This document shows positions 47,032 through 56,094 of a stretch of DNA of 64,000 nucleotides, piece by piece. Below the pieces are notes generated by a model that saw only the letters and a program-made list of their open reading frames with translations, ran no database searches and was not told where the DNA came from. The stretch is taken from positions 310,001 through 374,000 of the forward strand of contig JAACMV010000010.1 in NCBI GenBank assembly GCA_010909725.1, written 5' to 3'. The position numbers and the translations under genes are program-made. How positions within the stretch are numbered: the stretch's first letter is position 1; every line of letters begins with the position of its first letter. Origin of the DNA: Picochlorum sp. 'celeri'. Lineage: Eukaryota > Chlorophyta > Trebouxiophyceae.

Positions 47032-50000
47032 ATGAATATATGCATCAAAAGTTCAAGGCTTTGGGCCAAAACTAGTGTGATATTGGCTCTTTGCGTCGGC
47101 TGGTGTTGCGGTGCCCAGCTGACACCTCAGTCTATAACGATCGGAGGCAAGACTGTTGACTTGGAGGAAGGAAAGATTCCCTTGCTCCTTGGATCAAAGC
47201 TGGATTATGGTCCTTTGTTGGATAAGTATGGAGTCCAGCTGGAGCTTCAAAATACTGGGCCAGAGATCTCTATTGACCAGGTGGATGTAGCAGTGTATGA
47301 AGGGTCCTTTGAGAAGAATGTGCCCAGCAATGCCACAATGCTGGATATCGACACAACAGATACAGACAAAAATCTACCAAGGCTTTCGAAGGATGAAGTA
47401 TGGCCGGATGGAGGGATCAAATTTGCAATCATGGACTCGTCCATACCAGAAACAGTTGGCTGTAATCCCTACGACATCACAGTTGATGTCGTATCATCTT
47501 ACGTCTTGGATGGGAGGGCTGAGAAAGAGAGAGACCTGATTCCTTTACAGGTGTCCCCTAATTGCCTCTCAAATAATTTCCCCTCGATTCCAGCCCTATC
47601 TGAAAGCAATACAACTACATCTCCAGATGTGACCATTGAATTTGCGTCTGATTACATGCAGACAACAAACTCTGTAATGGGCTTCGTCATTAGATTTGGT
47701 GGCAGACTCATGGAAGGGAATCCTTTGAATCTTGTGAATATCACAGGGACAAGCAGATATGACATGCTTTATGCATGGGAGGTTGGAGAGATTTATCTAG
47801 TTGCTTATCCAGACAACGAGGAAGAGGATGCAACTATTACTGTGATGGTGAAGCCTGGCATAACAACATACGATTCTGGATTTCCGAACAAAGGGTCTGA
47901 AATTAAAGTGCAGTATAAACCCGGTAATGGTGCCTATCAGCAAGCTGCTATTGTTCTTACCGCTGTGTTTGCTGCAGTCCTGTTGCTGTCCTTGTTTACA
48001 TCCTTTTTGGTGTCAAGTGTTCAACCTTGGGCGACCGCTGGTTCTTTGGGGTATGGTGCCCTTGGTTTTGCGCTGTGGGCTCAGAGATTTTATCTATCTG
48101 GAATGATCAGCACAGAAGTAATGCCTGCCAATTACAAGACCATGACAGATGTATTTGCTTGGGCTAATTTCCAAGCTCCTTTGCCATGGAACTGGGGCTC
48201 TCAGGATTACGGACTGCCAGCAAATATAACTGAAAATAATGATCTTATTTTCCAGGATGGGTCGATCGTTATCCTCGATTCAAAGGATCTCAGATATGTT
48301 GATTATACCACAGATACAAGTCTGTCTAATCCACCTTCACCACTGCCATCACCACCCCCTCCAGTTGCGCAAGCTACGCCTGAAGCCGAATCCAAGCCAG
48401 AGCCGCAGCCAGAGCCACAGCCACAGCCACAGCCACAGCCACAGCCACAGCCACAGCCACAGCCTGAACCACAGCCTGAGCCACAACCACAACCTGAACC
48501 CACACCAGTGGCTCCACAAACACCTGCACAGACACCGGCGACTCCAATTGCCACTAATCCAGCAGAACCAGAGACTCCTGCCGTTACTCCTGGACAAGAC
48601 AGTTGTAGCGTATTTGAGAGCACAGATTTCTTTGGAGGAGACCTGGAGAGTAGCAAGCCATTCAAAGGGGATCCACAGGAGTGTTGTAATGCATGCCTCG
48701 CCGATCCAAAATGTGTCGTGTGGACTTTTTCCTTCGTTGACAATAAGTGCTACCTGAAAGGAGCGACAGGATGGGTGAAGCTGGACGACAGAACATGCTG
48801 CGTCTCAGGAACTGCCAACAGGAACGGAGTCACTCCAATCAAAATAGATCAGCTGGAGAGTGGCAGGAATGAGGACAATAAGAACAACAAGAACAACGAG
48901 GACGACAAGAACACCAACAACAATAACAACAAAGGAAATAGGAAGTTGCTGACTGAAAGGGTATTATTGCAGATTGGCTCCATTGGTCAAACAAGTGGAG
49001 TTGGCCAGGAAAATATCCGCTTCCGAGCAATCTCATATAATGATCCTTTCTCAAACAGTACTACCCAGGTAAGTTGCACATCTAACGGTAAATGCAAACC
49101 TTGCAGAAGAAAGCATTGTTGATATTTTCCCCTGAAATCGAATGCAGGCCCTTGTTGTAATCTCTGGTGAGGATGCTGGTGAGCGGGCACAGTTTTTAGT
49201 GCAATCAGCTACACAAGGTGAAGCTGGTGGTCAGTCATCAAATGACTATGATCGCCTAGAAAGGGCAGCATTCTGGTTTGCGTGCCTGCTTGCTGCTGTG
49301 CTTCTGTTAAATGGATCAGCGTTCATGCTGGTGAAATGCTGCGAAGGCGAAGTACCTGGTGTCCTTTACATGCCCAGGATGTTGTTGATGGTTGTGCTGT
49401 TTTCTCTGACAGGGTTCTCATTCGCAAGCGCTGATTTATTTTCTGCTGGGGGTGGGATCGTGTCTACTGTCGTGGGAATAGTCGTCGTTGTCTTCTATCC
49501 TGCTCTATTCCTCCTGGCATCTTTCATTGGTATAGCTGCTGCACTATACAGAAAGCGCAAGGCAGTGTACTTGCTCAGCAGTAGATCTGCTAGCAATGCA
49601 GACGACGGCGAGGTGACAAAATGGGACAAAAGTGTCATCTCTAAATGGATGGGTATGAGTTTGAATCGCGGGAAATGGAGGCCAACAGATCCGTCCAAGA
49701 AGAATGAATTTGTCTTTAGATGGGGACCACTATTTGAGGATTGCAGAGGTATGTCATTTGTTACTTTCATGCTTGTTCCTTTTTTTCTTTCTTATTTTGA
49801 TAAATTATCATGCAGGACCTCTCTTTCAACGGAAAAAGGTTGAATCGAGTCCCAATATATCATTAAGGCATGTGCACTCTGCAGCATCAGATCATTCATC
49901 GCAAAGTGGTGCCAATACTATATCTGAGTCTGGTATGATGATGCCTAGACGTTCATCCTCTCGCAAAAAGGTTACAAGTGTTGAAGAGAAGCCCATGTGT

Positions 50001-50855
50001 CATTGCTGTGGAAGCAATTGGAGACGATCAAACTATCAGGCATATGGCACAATCGTGTCATTCAGCAGAATGTGCATATACGGAGTGCTGATTGGTGCCT
50101 TGGGAGATTGGCCAGCAGCCCAGGCTGGATCTTGTTTGGGAATCTCCGTCCTATATCTGTGTTATTTGAGATTTGCTGTACCTTACTCAAGGCGAGATGA
50201 AATGGCGCTTGAGTACTGGGTGGCCTTTTTAGACATTGCCATCTTTGGAATCCTCCTTGGTCTGGTGGTGGGCATAGGAAAAGAAGACTTTTCATCAATG
50301 GATACTTTCTGTATTGTTTTGATAGTCATTCAGGGATTAGGAATGCTATCATACCTAATCAACAGAGTACTCATTATCATCCACGCCTTCTCAGAAGTGG
50401 TATGCCCAGCATGCAAATGCGGTGCACCATCTCCCAGAAAGAGCAAGAGGAGGCGCAGATCTAGGTCATCTGTTAGTAGGAGTGAAAGTTTGGCCTATAG
50501 TGCGAGCGATACGAGCACAAGTCAACAGATGTATACCGATGGAAAAGGACAGTACTTTGTCAATGGCAGCCAAATTGATGGCAGGGACTTAGATTCAGTC
50601 TCCGGTAAGAGTGATCCTTTAGGCTACGAAAATGGCTCGTATGTCCCTCCGAAGCAGCCTCAAAATATGACACCAGATAGTCGCTCAGCAAGTAGATCAA
50701 AATCCGGCATGTTCCCAGCCATCATTGAGGAGCCTGTACTGCCTGAGGGGGGCAAAGCAGCACCCCAGCATGAAGATGAGGTGGACTTATCTCAGGGTTT
50801 AGAGTCTAAGAAGGGCCAAAATGCGGTGTTTGACAAATTTTGGCGTTCCTTATAG
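47032..50855 (+). CDS. TRP-like polytopic membrane protein with PAN/Apple domain and Pro-Gln-Glu repeat
   Basis: Three exons (47032-49068, 49148-49748, 49816-50855) join in phase to 1,225 residues. A signal peptide (about 1-27, ending CCGAQ) leads to a lumenal/extracellular beta-rich domain with N-glycosylation motifs. A membrane span lies at about 305-330. Then come a Pro/Gln/Glu repeat (about 450-490) and a cysteine-rich PAN/Apple-like module (about 523-590: CSVFESTDFFGGD, CCNACLADPKCVVWTF, NKCYLKG, CCVSG). An Asn/Asp/Lys-rich linker follows, then at least seven more membrane spans and a Ser/Arg-rich cytoplasmic tail. The signal peptide, lumenal domain and multi-span layout recall fungal TRP-like/Flc proteins. 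That assignment is tentative; ion transport is inference. A PAN module suggests binding of sugars or proteins outside the cell. Confidence 0.75.
48402..48502 (+). repeat. CAGCCA hexanucleotide microsatellite coding Pro-Gln/Pro-Glu
   Basis: About 100 bases of near-perfect 6-bp units (cagcca and gagcca variants) encode alternating PQ and PE dipeptides in the TRP-like protein. The tract sits in the extracellular linker just before the PAN domain. Such proline-alternating segments resemble cell-wall-associated proteins. Length polymorphism is expected. Confidence 0.9.
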
Positions 50856-50871
50856 CAATAAAGAAATGTAA

Positions 50872-51858
50872 TCAACTCCATCGCCGCACATCCTCAGATT
50901 GGTCAACATGATGGTACCACTCTGGTACTCCACCCATGACGCCAGGATTTAAACGATAATCAACAAAGAGTTCTTCGTCCTCTATATGCCTTTTCGCTAC
51001 AAACGCAAGACCTTTTAGCGTGTTTCCAGATGAAAACAATGCCCATGGCAAACACGCATCCAACCGGTGATCACAGGTTGTCCAATTCACTGGAACTGGC
51101 ATAATATTTGGACTACCGTCCCTCGTTGGATGATTCACCATATGCCCGACGGCCCAGGCATTCGTCAGGGACTCTTCAGAGAAATTTTGTGAAGCAGCAT
51201 CCTCTTGCGACCGACCCGTGCGCTTCCTCATAGCATTGTATCCTTCCATGTTCCCATCCACATGGAACATCCAAGCACGGGAATCTATCATATAACCATC
51301 AAACCGGGACATCAGGAAATCACTTTGCGATCCAAAACTAGGATATCCAGGAATATCTCGCACTTGTTTGGGGCCATAGATCAGTCCCGGAAAAAGTGCT
51401 ACGACTTGTCCCACCTGAGCCACTCCATCCAACCAGACCCCATCTCCAGCCCCATCTATCCCTGACAGATCTACCCGCACCGAACATGCCCCGCGTGAAC
51501 AATTTTCATCCGCCATCATATCTTCCACTTGTCTTCTTGCCAGATCCATCACACAGCTCCTGAGCTCCTGCGCACAGTCTCACACCCTCTCAATGACTGA
51601 AGGAGCAAGGACACAAAAAAATATACACACATCATCTCCTCCTACCTCGATACTCTTGGATGCCGCTTCTTCAGTCAATGTCTCAGTTGGATCTTCTTCT
51701 ACATGCACATCATCCCTCCCATCGTAATATGCCAGCGCCAAGTACAATCTATGCAGGTCCACCCACTCTTGAAACTGCCTCTCCGTCATGCCGAGCAGAC
51801 GAGTCGTGCTCCTGTTTGCAAACAAATTCCGCAGAGAGCTCAAATTCAACCATCCCAT
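50872..51858 (-). CDS. SET-domain protein, SETD9-like
   Basis: Two exons, 51858-51646 and 51567-50872, give 302 residues starting MGWLNLSSLRNLF. A helical N-terminal part (LLGMTERQFQEWVDLHR) leads to a compact SET domain. It begins DGVAQVGQVVALFPGLIYG and includes SFGSQSDFLMSRFDGYMIDS, AVGHMVNHPTRDGSPNIM (the NHxxxxN-type SAM-binding motif) and EDEELFVDYRLNPG (the catalytic YxxxP-type region). The order matches animal SETD9, an uncharacterised methyltransferase. Substrate is unknown. It is convergent with the TRP-like gene, stops 16 bp apart. Confidence 0.82.
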
Positions 51859-51964
51859 TACTCGCAGCACTGTTATAATACATACATGAAATATAAAAAA
51901 ATAATTTGGATAGTAATATTTCAGGCCGCTTGTATGGTATCTGATACTATTCATAAAGCAGACA

Positions 51965-52484
51965 ATGTCTTTTCATATTCCATATCAGACGTTTTTCAGT
52001 CAGACGATACCAGGTGGTGCACGACAGCAGCATCCACGTGCAGTCGTCTTCACATCTGAATGGTGCCCAGACTGCACGAGGAATGTCCCCCATGTCATAG
52101 AGGCGCTCAGGGGACACCATGATGTTGTGCTTGTAGACGTGGGCTCCATTGCAGAATGGAAAGACCCTCTCCATCCAGCACGGACAGGTACAGGACATCC
52201 CGAGATTCGAATTTCTAGCATTCCTTCTCTGATCATCATGTCGGGGGATTATTCGTCCGTGAGTAGCATTGTAGGTAGGTAGATATTGAATACTCACAGC
52301 CTATTATTACAAATTTTTCTTCAGCAAAATAATGGTACATTGCTCCTCGTACAACAACGATGAGACCCGCACCAAGATTCATACGACTACTCATGCAGAT
52401 TTGGAACACGCCAAGACTCTGAACCAAGTCCAAAATCTCATCATGGCCAAGACGGAAGGAATCATGGTGAACAGTTCTCACTAA
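51965..52484 (+). CDS. Thioredoxin-fold protein, TXNDC17-like
   Basis: Exon 1 (51965-52278) encodes MSFHIPYQTF... with AVVFTSEWCPDCTRNVPHV; the WCPDC redox motif is diagnostic of the TXNDC17/TRP14 (DUF953) family. EWKDPLHPARTGTG and IRISSIPSLIIM follow, matching the family's YWKDP and cis-Pro strand. A second exon (52325-52484) can be joined in phase and ends in SSH, giving 157 residues. This 3' half is less certain, because the junction was chosen by frame only. TXNDC17 proteins reduce specific disulfides and persulfides in the cytosol. Convergent with the small mitochondrial gene. Confidence 0.7.
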
Positions 52485-52576
52485 GTGAGCTTTGCCACCA
52501 CCATTCTCGTGGTGTCGATAGTTTTGGTCGTAGTGTTACATGATATTGCAAAATAGATCCATGAAAAGCATAAAAA

Positions 52577-52831
52577 TCACCCCTGAGCCTTCTTCTGCTG
52601 CCACTGCACAGCAATCAAGGGGACTGCAACCCCGAGAATGACACCCCCAGCGATTCCCAAACCAAACTTCAACCCAGGGTTCGACATCCTGTCCAAATTA
52701 TACATATGTGTAGCATGTTCATAATCATATCCACCCATCTTTGCTGGACGAGAGGAGTGATACCCTCGCTCAGAAGACGAAAGCACACGCCTTCCCTGGC
52801 GAAGAGCTTCACGCACACCTTGACGCATCAT
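52577..52831 (-). CDS. Small single-span mitochondrial membrane protein (possible COX7C-like)
   Basis: Single-exon, 84 residues. The first 30 residues are Arg/Ser-rich without acidic stretches (REALRQGRRVLSSSERGYHS), a typical mitochondrial presequence. MYNLDRMSNPGLKFGLG precedes one transmembrane span (IAGGVILGVAVPLIAVQWQ) and a short basic tail. The layout suits small subunits of respiratory complexes, such as COX7C. I base this on topology rather than clear identity, so the exact subunit is unsure. Confidence 0.55.
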   Translation of the reverse strand: MMRQGVREALRQGRRVLSSSERGYHSSRPAKMGGYDYEHATHMYNLDRMSNPGLKFGLGIAGGVILGVAVPLIAVQWQQKKAQG

Positions 52832-53034
52832 GGTTGTGTACTCCTTGAATTTTAGTTGTATATCTGATGTATGCAGACATGGATGGATACGTCATGTCCT
52901 ATAAGATCATGGCCGGGTGTGCATTTTAATATTCTATTCAAGGACTTTTTTGTTTGCAATTGAAAATATACGATCATCATCATCGTCAATATACTATTCG
53001 TATCAAGACATCCAGTGTTACATGATCAGCATCC

Positions 53035-53853
53035 ATGGAGAGGATACGATTGGTGTCTGAAGACACGGGTGCCTCTGCGGAGGTCACAACCCACGGAGCT
53101 CACGTTGTCTCTTTTGTCTCTCGGGATAAAGAGGTCCTGTTCGTCTCACGAAAGGCCATATTCGAGCCACCCAAAGCAATTCGAGGTGGTATACCGATCT
53201 GTTTCCCTCAGTTTAGCGACTTTGGTCCTTGTCGAATCCAGCATGGTTTTGCCAGGAACTCGACATTCAAAGTTGAGAGCAAAAGTGCTTCTTCAGTCGT
53301 ATTGGTCCTCAGAGGTGTCGATATACAGCATGAGGAGTTTCCTTATAAATTCGTCTTACGTATTTGTGTAGAAATCAAGGGCGATGCGTTAGTCCAGAAG
53401 GTCAACGTGGTCAATGAGGAGGAGAATGTGCCATTCGAGTTCAGTTTTGCATTTCACACGTATTTCAGGGTTCAACACGTAGATCAAGCGAGGTTGATAG
53501 GTTTGCAGAACTGTAGGTACTTGGACTCTCTCTCCGATCGAGAGGAACGTGTGGAGGATGGAGAAGACATCAGGTTTGGGAAGGAAGAAGTTGACCGCAT
53601 TTATCTCAACTCCCCATCGTCATTGACTCTAATGGATGGGGAAAGTAGAACGTGTCGCATGACGCAGTCAGAGTCTTTACGTGACGTCGTCGTGTGGAAT
53701 CCGTATATAGACAAGTCCAAGTCGATGAAGGATTTGGATGATGATGAATGGAAGGATTTTGTGTGTGCAGAATCCGCGCAGGCAGGATCAGGCTTGGTGA
53801 CGTTGAAACGTGGAGAGTCGTGGAATGGTGAAATAAAGATTACAGCCTCCTAG
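53035..53853 (+). CDS. Glucose-6-phosphate 1-epimerase (D-hexose-6-phosphate mutarotase)
   Basis: Single exon, 272 residues, start MERIRLVSEDTG. Galactose-mutarotase-like fold of the YeaD/YMR099C group: AEVTTHGAHVVSF, KAIRGGIPICFPQFSDFG, QHGFARNSTF. The catalytic His is in FAFHTYFRV and the catalytic Glu in FVCAESAQAG. The enzyme interconverts alpha and beta anomers of glucose-6-phosphate at the entry of glycolysis and starch metabolism. No targeting peptide is evident, so it is probably cytosolic. Its last 14 coding bases overlap the convergent guanylate kinase gene. Confidence 0.92.
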   Translation: MERIRLVSEDTGASAEVTTHGAHVVSFVSRDKEVLFVSRKAIFEPPKAIRGGIPICFPQFSDFGPCRIQHGFARNSTFKVESKSASSVVLVLRGVDIQHEEFPYKFVLRICVEIKGDALVQKVNVVNEEENVPFEFSFAFHTYFRVQHVDQARLIGLQNCRYLDSLSDREERVEDGEDIRFGKEEVDRIYLNSPSSLTLMDGESRTCRMTQSESLRDVVVWNPYIDKSKSMKDLDDDEWKDFVCAESAQAGSGLVTLKRGESWNGEIKITAS

Positions 53854-54753
53854 AAACAGCATGTTTCTCGGCCAGTATAATCGATTCTATAACCTCTACT
53901 GTCTTTTCCATCTGACCATCTCTGTTGACGACAACATAATCAAACTCTCCAAGGTGAGAAATCTCTTCTCTCGCCGTCTCTACTCGAATCTTCATCTTTT
54001 CCTACATAAAGGTATTAGACTGAATTGAGAGACAGACATGAAATCACGAAAGGTGAATGAAAAACGTACAGGTGGCTCTGTCTTCCTATCAACCAGCCGC
54101 TGCACAAGCTCTTGCTCCGTCTCAGCCACCAAAAATATAGACACCATATCGGGTAACAACTTCCTCATTGTAGCTGCACCCTGTACATCAACCCGCAATA
54201 TCACATCTGTCTTGTTTTCCAATGCCTCCTCCACCTGCTGTCTAGGTATCCCCTTATATTCCCCATACACAACAGCATGCTCCAACAACCTGCCCTCCTC
54301 TATCCAGCGTTCAAATGTCTCCTTCGTCACGAAAAAGTAATCCACACCATCCTTCTCACCAGGCCTCATCGCCCTTGACGTTGCTGTGACAACAAAATAC
54401 AAGTCAGGTCTCTTCTCTTGCAGTCGACGAATCACTGCATCCTTTCCCACGCCACTGGGCCCACTAATCACGATAGGCAAGGCTGGATCGGGAGGAACCA
54501 ATGGAGAAGACCCAAAACTACTGAAATCGATCGCCACACTAGATGTGGCAGTCCGAATCCTCCCCGCATTGGTGGACCCATCAATACTTGATACGACCCT
54601 GTCCCGTACGCCACATGACCAATGCCGTGTCAACCCACTAGACCATCTATTTCTATTCATAAACACATGGCATCGAAATCGACCAACGCAGGAATGCGCT
54701 GCACTTCGAAGATTGCTGTTGACATGTCCAACAACAACACCGCCCAATGACAT
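53840..54753 (-). CDS. Guanylate kinase, probably organellar
   Basis: Phosphorylates GMP/dGMP. Exons 54753-54070 and 54001-53840 give 281 residues, stop TAA at 53840-53842. The catalytic core starts near residue 90: IVISGPSGVGKDAVIRRLQ (P-loop), TATSRAMRPGEKDGVDYFFV (GMP-binding Arg and Tyr), EYKGIPRQQVEEAL, ILRVDVQGAATMRKL. The second exon supplies EKMKIRVETAREEI and FDYVVVNRDGQMEKTVE, the conserved C-terminal helices. The preceding 85 residues are basic and Ser/Thr-rich, as in plant GK2/V2 enzymes targeted to plastid or mitochondrion. Its start is 29 bp from the NDUFA1 stop on the same strand. Confidence 0.93.
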
Positions 54754-54782
54754 TATTCGTATTACAATTATTATTGATATAT

Positions 54783-54974
54783 CTACTTGGTATTGGAATC
54801 AGACGGTAAAGAATCATCCCGCTTTGCCAATCTGGTATCAAACGCATCCCCTCCCACCAACTTTGGTTTTCCATAGTACAACCGATGGACGCCATCCTGA
54901 AGACCACCCATAGCTGTCACCATGACTGTGATGAGACCAAGGGGGACAACAGCCTCCACCCACGCAGGTATCAT
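54783..54974 (-). CDS. NDUFA1: Respiratory complex I subunit NDUFA1 (MWFE)
   Basis: Single exon, 63 residues. MIPAWVEAVVPLGLITVMVT forms the single N-terminal transmembrane helix. GGLQDGVHRLYYGKPKLVGGDAFD then matches the family's NxQxxIHKxxHGxPKxxxxDxWD segment. Plant NDUFA1 is about 65 residues with the same layout, so the match is good despite the short length. It is an accessory subunit of the complex I membrane arm in the mitochondrial inner membrane. The stop is only 29 bp upstream of the guanylate kinase start. Confidence 0.82.
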   Translation of the reverse strand: MIPAWVEAVVPLGLITVMVTAMGGLQDGVHRLYYGKPKLVGGDAFDTRLAKRDDSLPSDSNTK

Positions 54975-55492
54975 GTCTGTCTAAGGAACCTGGACTCGGA
55001 AAGAAATGTCCGCGAGAGAACAAAAGAATGAACACACGAACGGTTCACGGTCGACTCCTGCACGCATTCAGCAGACGAATACAGATACTTTAGTGTTTAA
55101 ATTCACTATTTAATGGCAGTCCACAGATATTCACATGCTTCGAGGTATCTGTACGGACGTGGAATGAAGAAACAAGCCCCGTACCTATCGCCTTCTTCTT
55201 CGCTCGTCGTGTTACTAGAAGAAAAAGTATTGTTTAAAACATTTAGGAATGTTCTCTGTCGATGCATGCGTCGGATCTACCTGTCTGTCTTCCTCATCCC
55301 CATCTATCAGCAACCAGGGATCTTTGCATCTTTCATGTATAGGGTCGTCAGGAATAGCGAGTATAATAGACGTAACAGTGCTGTTGTTACAACTGCCTGT
55401 GGCCATCATAAAGATATAAACAATATCAACCATCAACAACTGCCTTGTAGGGCAAGTATTTGTCATGGTGGTGAAAGACAAGAAACATGTAT
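54975..55492 (-). other. Intergenic region with a doubtful small coding exon
   Basis: About 520 bp between NDUFA1 and thioredoxin. On the minus strand two ATGs at 55409 begin an open stretch reading IPDDPIHERCKDPWLLIDG and ending at a plausible donor after DEEDRQ. An acceptor-like cttctag lies about 50 nt downstream, but the phases do not fit. A small unrecognised gene is possible but not established. The stretch also serves as the NDUFA1 promoter. Confidence 0.3.
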
Positions 55493-55858
55493 TTATGCAT
55501 TCTTGGCGACGAGTTCCTTCAGCTTATCCTTGGATGCACCCACAAGTTCATCAACCTTTGCTCCATTCTTCCAGACTTGGAAGGTTGGCATGGCACTGAT
55601 ACCGCAAGCTGCGGCAACAGCCTCTACTTCATCCACATCCACCTTGAGGAAGACGACATTGGGGTATTCCTCGCTCAAGCGATCGAATTCTGGTGCAATA
55701 ATGCGACATGGGCCACACCAAGTTGCTGTGAAGTCAACAACGATCGCTTTACCTGCGTTGGATGCAAGAGTGGCATCCCACTCTGATTTGTTCTTGATGG
55801 CAATAACCTTTCCTCCTGCAGATAGCAAACGAGTATTAGGTGACTTGGATGAATTCAT
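55493..55858 (-). CDS. Thioredoxin (h-type-like)
   Basis: Small redox protein with the standard active site: VVDFTATWCGPCRIIAPEFD, then KVDVDEVEAVAAACGISAMPTFQVWKNG with the cis-Pro. Starting at ATG 55858 (MNSSKSPNTRLL) it has 121 residues. The stretch just before GGKVIAIKNKSEW looks like an intron end (cctaatac branch motif and tatctgcag), so the true N-terminus may come from an upstream exon instead. The core from GGKVIAI onward is secure. No transit peptide is visible in the present start, which suggests a cytosolic h-type form, known to reduce target disulfides with NADPH-thioredoxin reductase. Confidence 0.9.
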   Translation of the reverse strand: MNSSKSPNTRLLSAGGKVIAIKNKSEWDATLASNAGKAIVVDFTATWCGPCRIIAPEFDRLSEEYPNVVFLKVDVDEVEAVAAACGISAMPTFQVWKNGAKVDELVGASKDKLKELVAKNA

Positions 55859-56094
55859 AGTACTTTTATACATATGGTTATCACGTGTCTTATCGTAATA
55901 GATGGCAGATGAAGCATTTGTGGTGAAGGGATGAGAAAATCAGACACGCGGTTCCAATCTTAGGTTTGGTTCACGCACCCATTGCGATTGTTTCTGTGTA
56001 TTGAATCTCGAAATAATATTTATACAATGAATTGATGGCTTCCACCAGATGATTTGTCAATGAAGGGTGTGTGTAAGAATTTTTTTACAGAGCG

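Noticed and set aside
48402..48502. CRISPR-like tandem array
   Set aside because: The six-base units have no spacers and are in frame in a eukaryotic gene; this is a microsatellite.
48303..48743. Antisense reading frame of 146 residues over the CAGCCA repeat, rich in Gly and Cys
   Set aside because: It is a shadow of the repeat on the coding strand, with no start context, and the plus-strand protein is continuous with clear domains.
52236..52481. Minus-strand open frame opposite the TXNDC17-like second exon
   Set aside because: It contains plausible residues but no known motif, and the plus-strand exon joins in phase to a WCPDC protein.
55113..55898. Long plus-strand open frame opposite thioredoxin
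   Set aside because: It runs antisense to a well-conserved thioredoxin and shows no recognisable domain.
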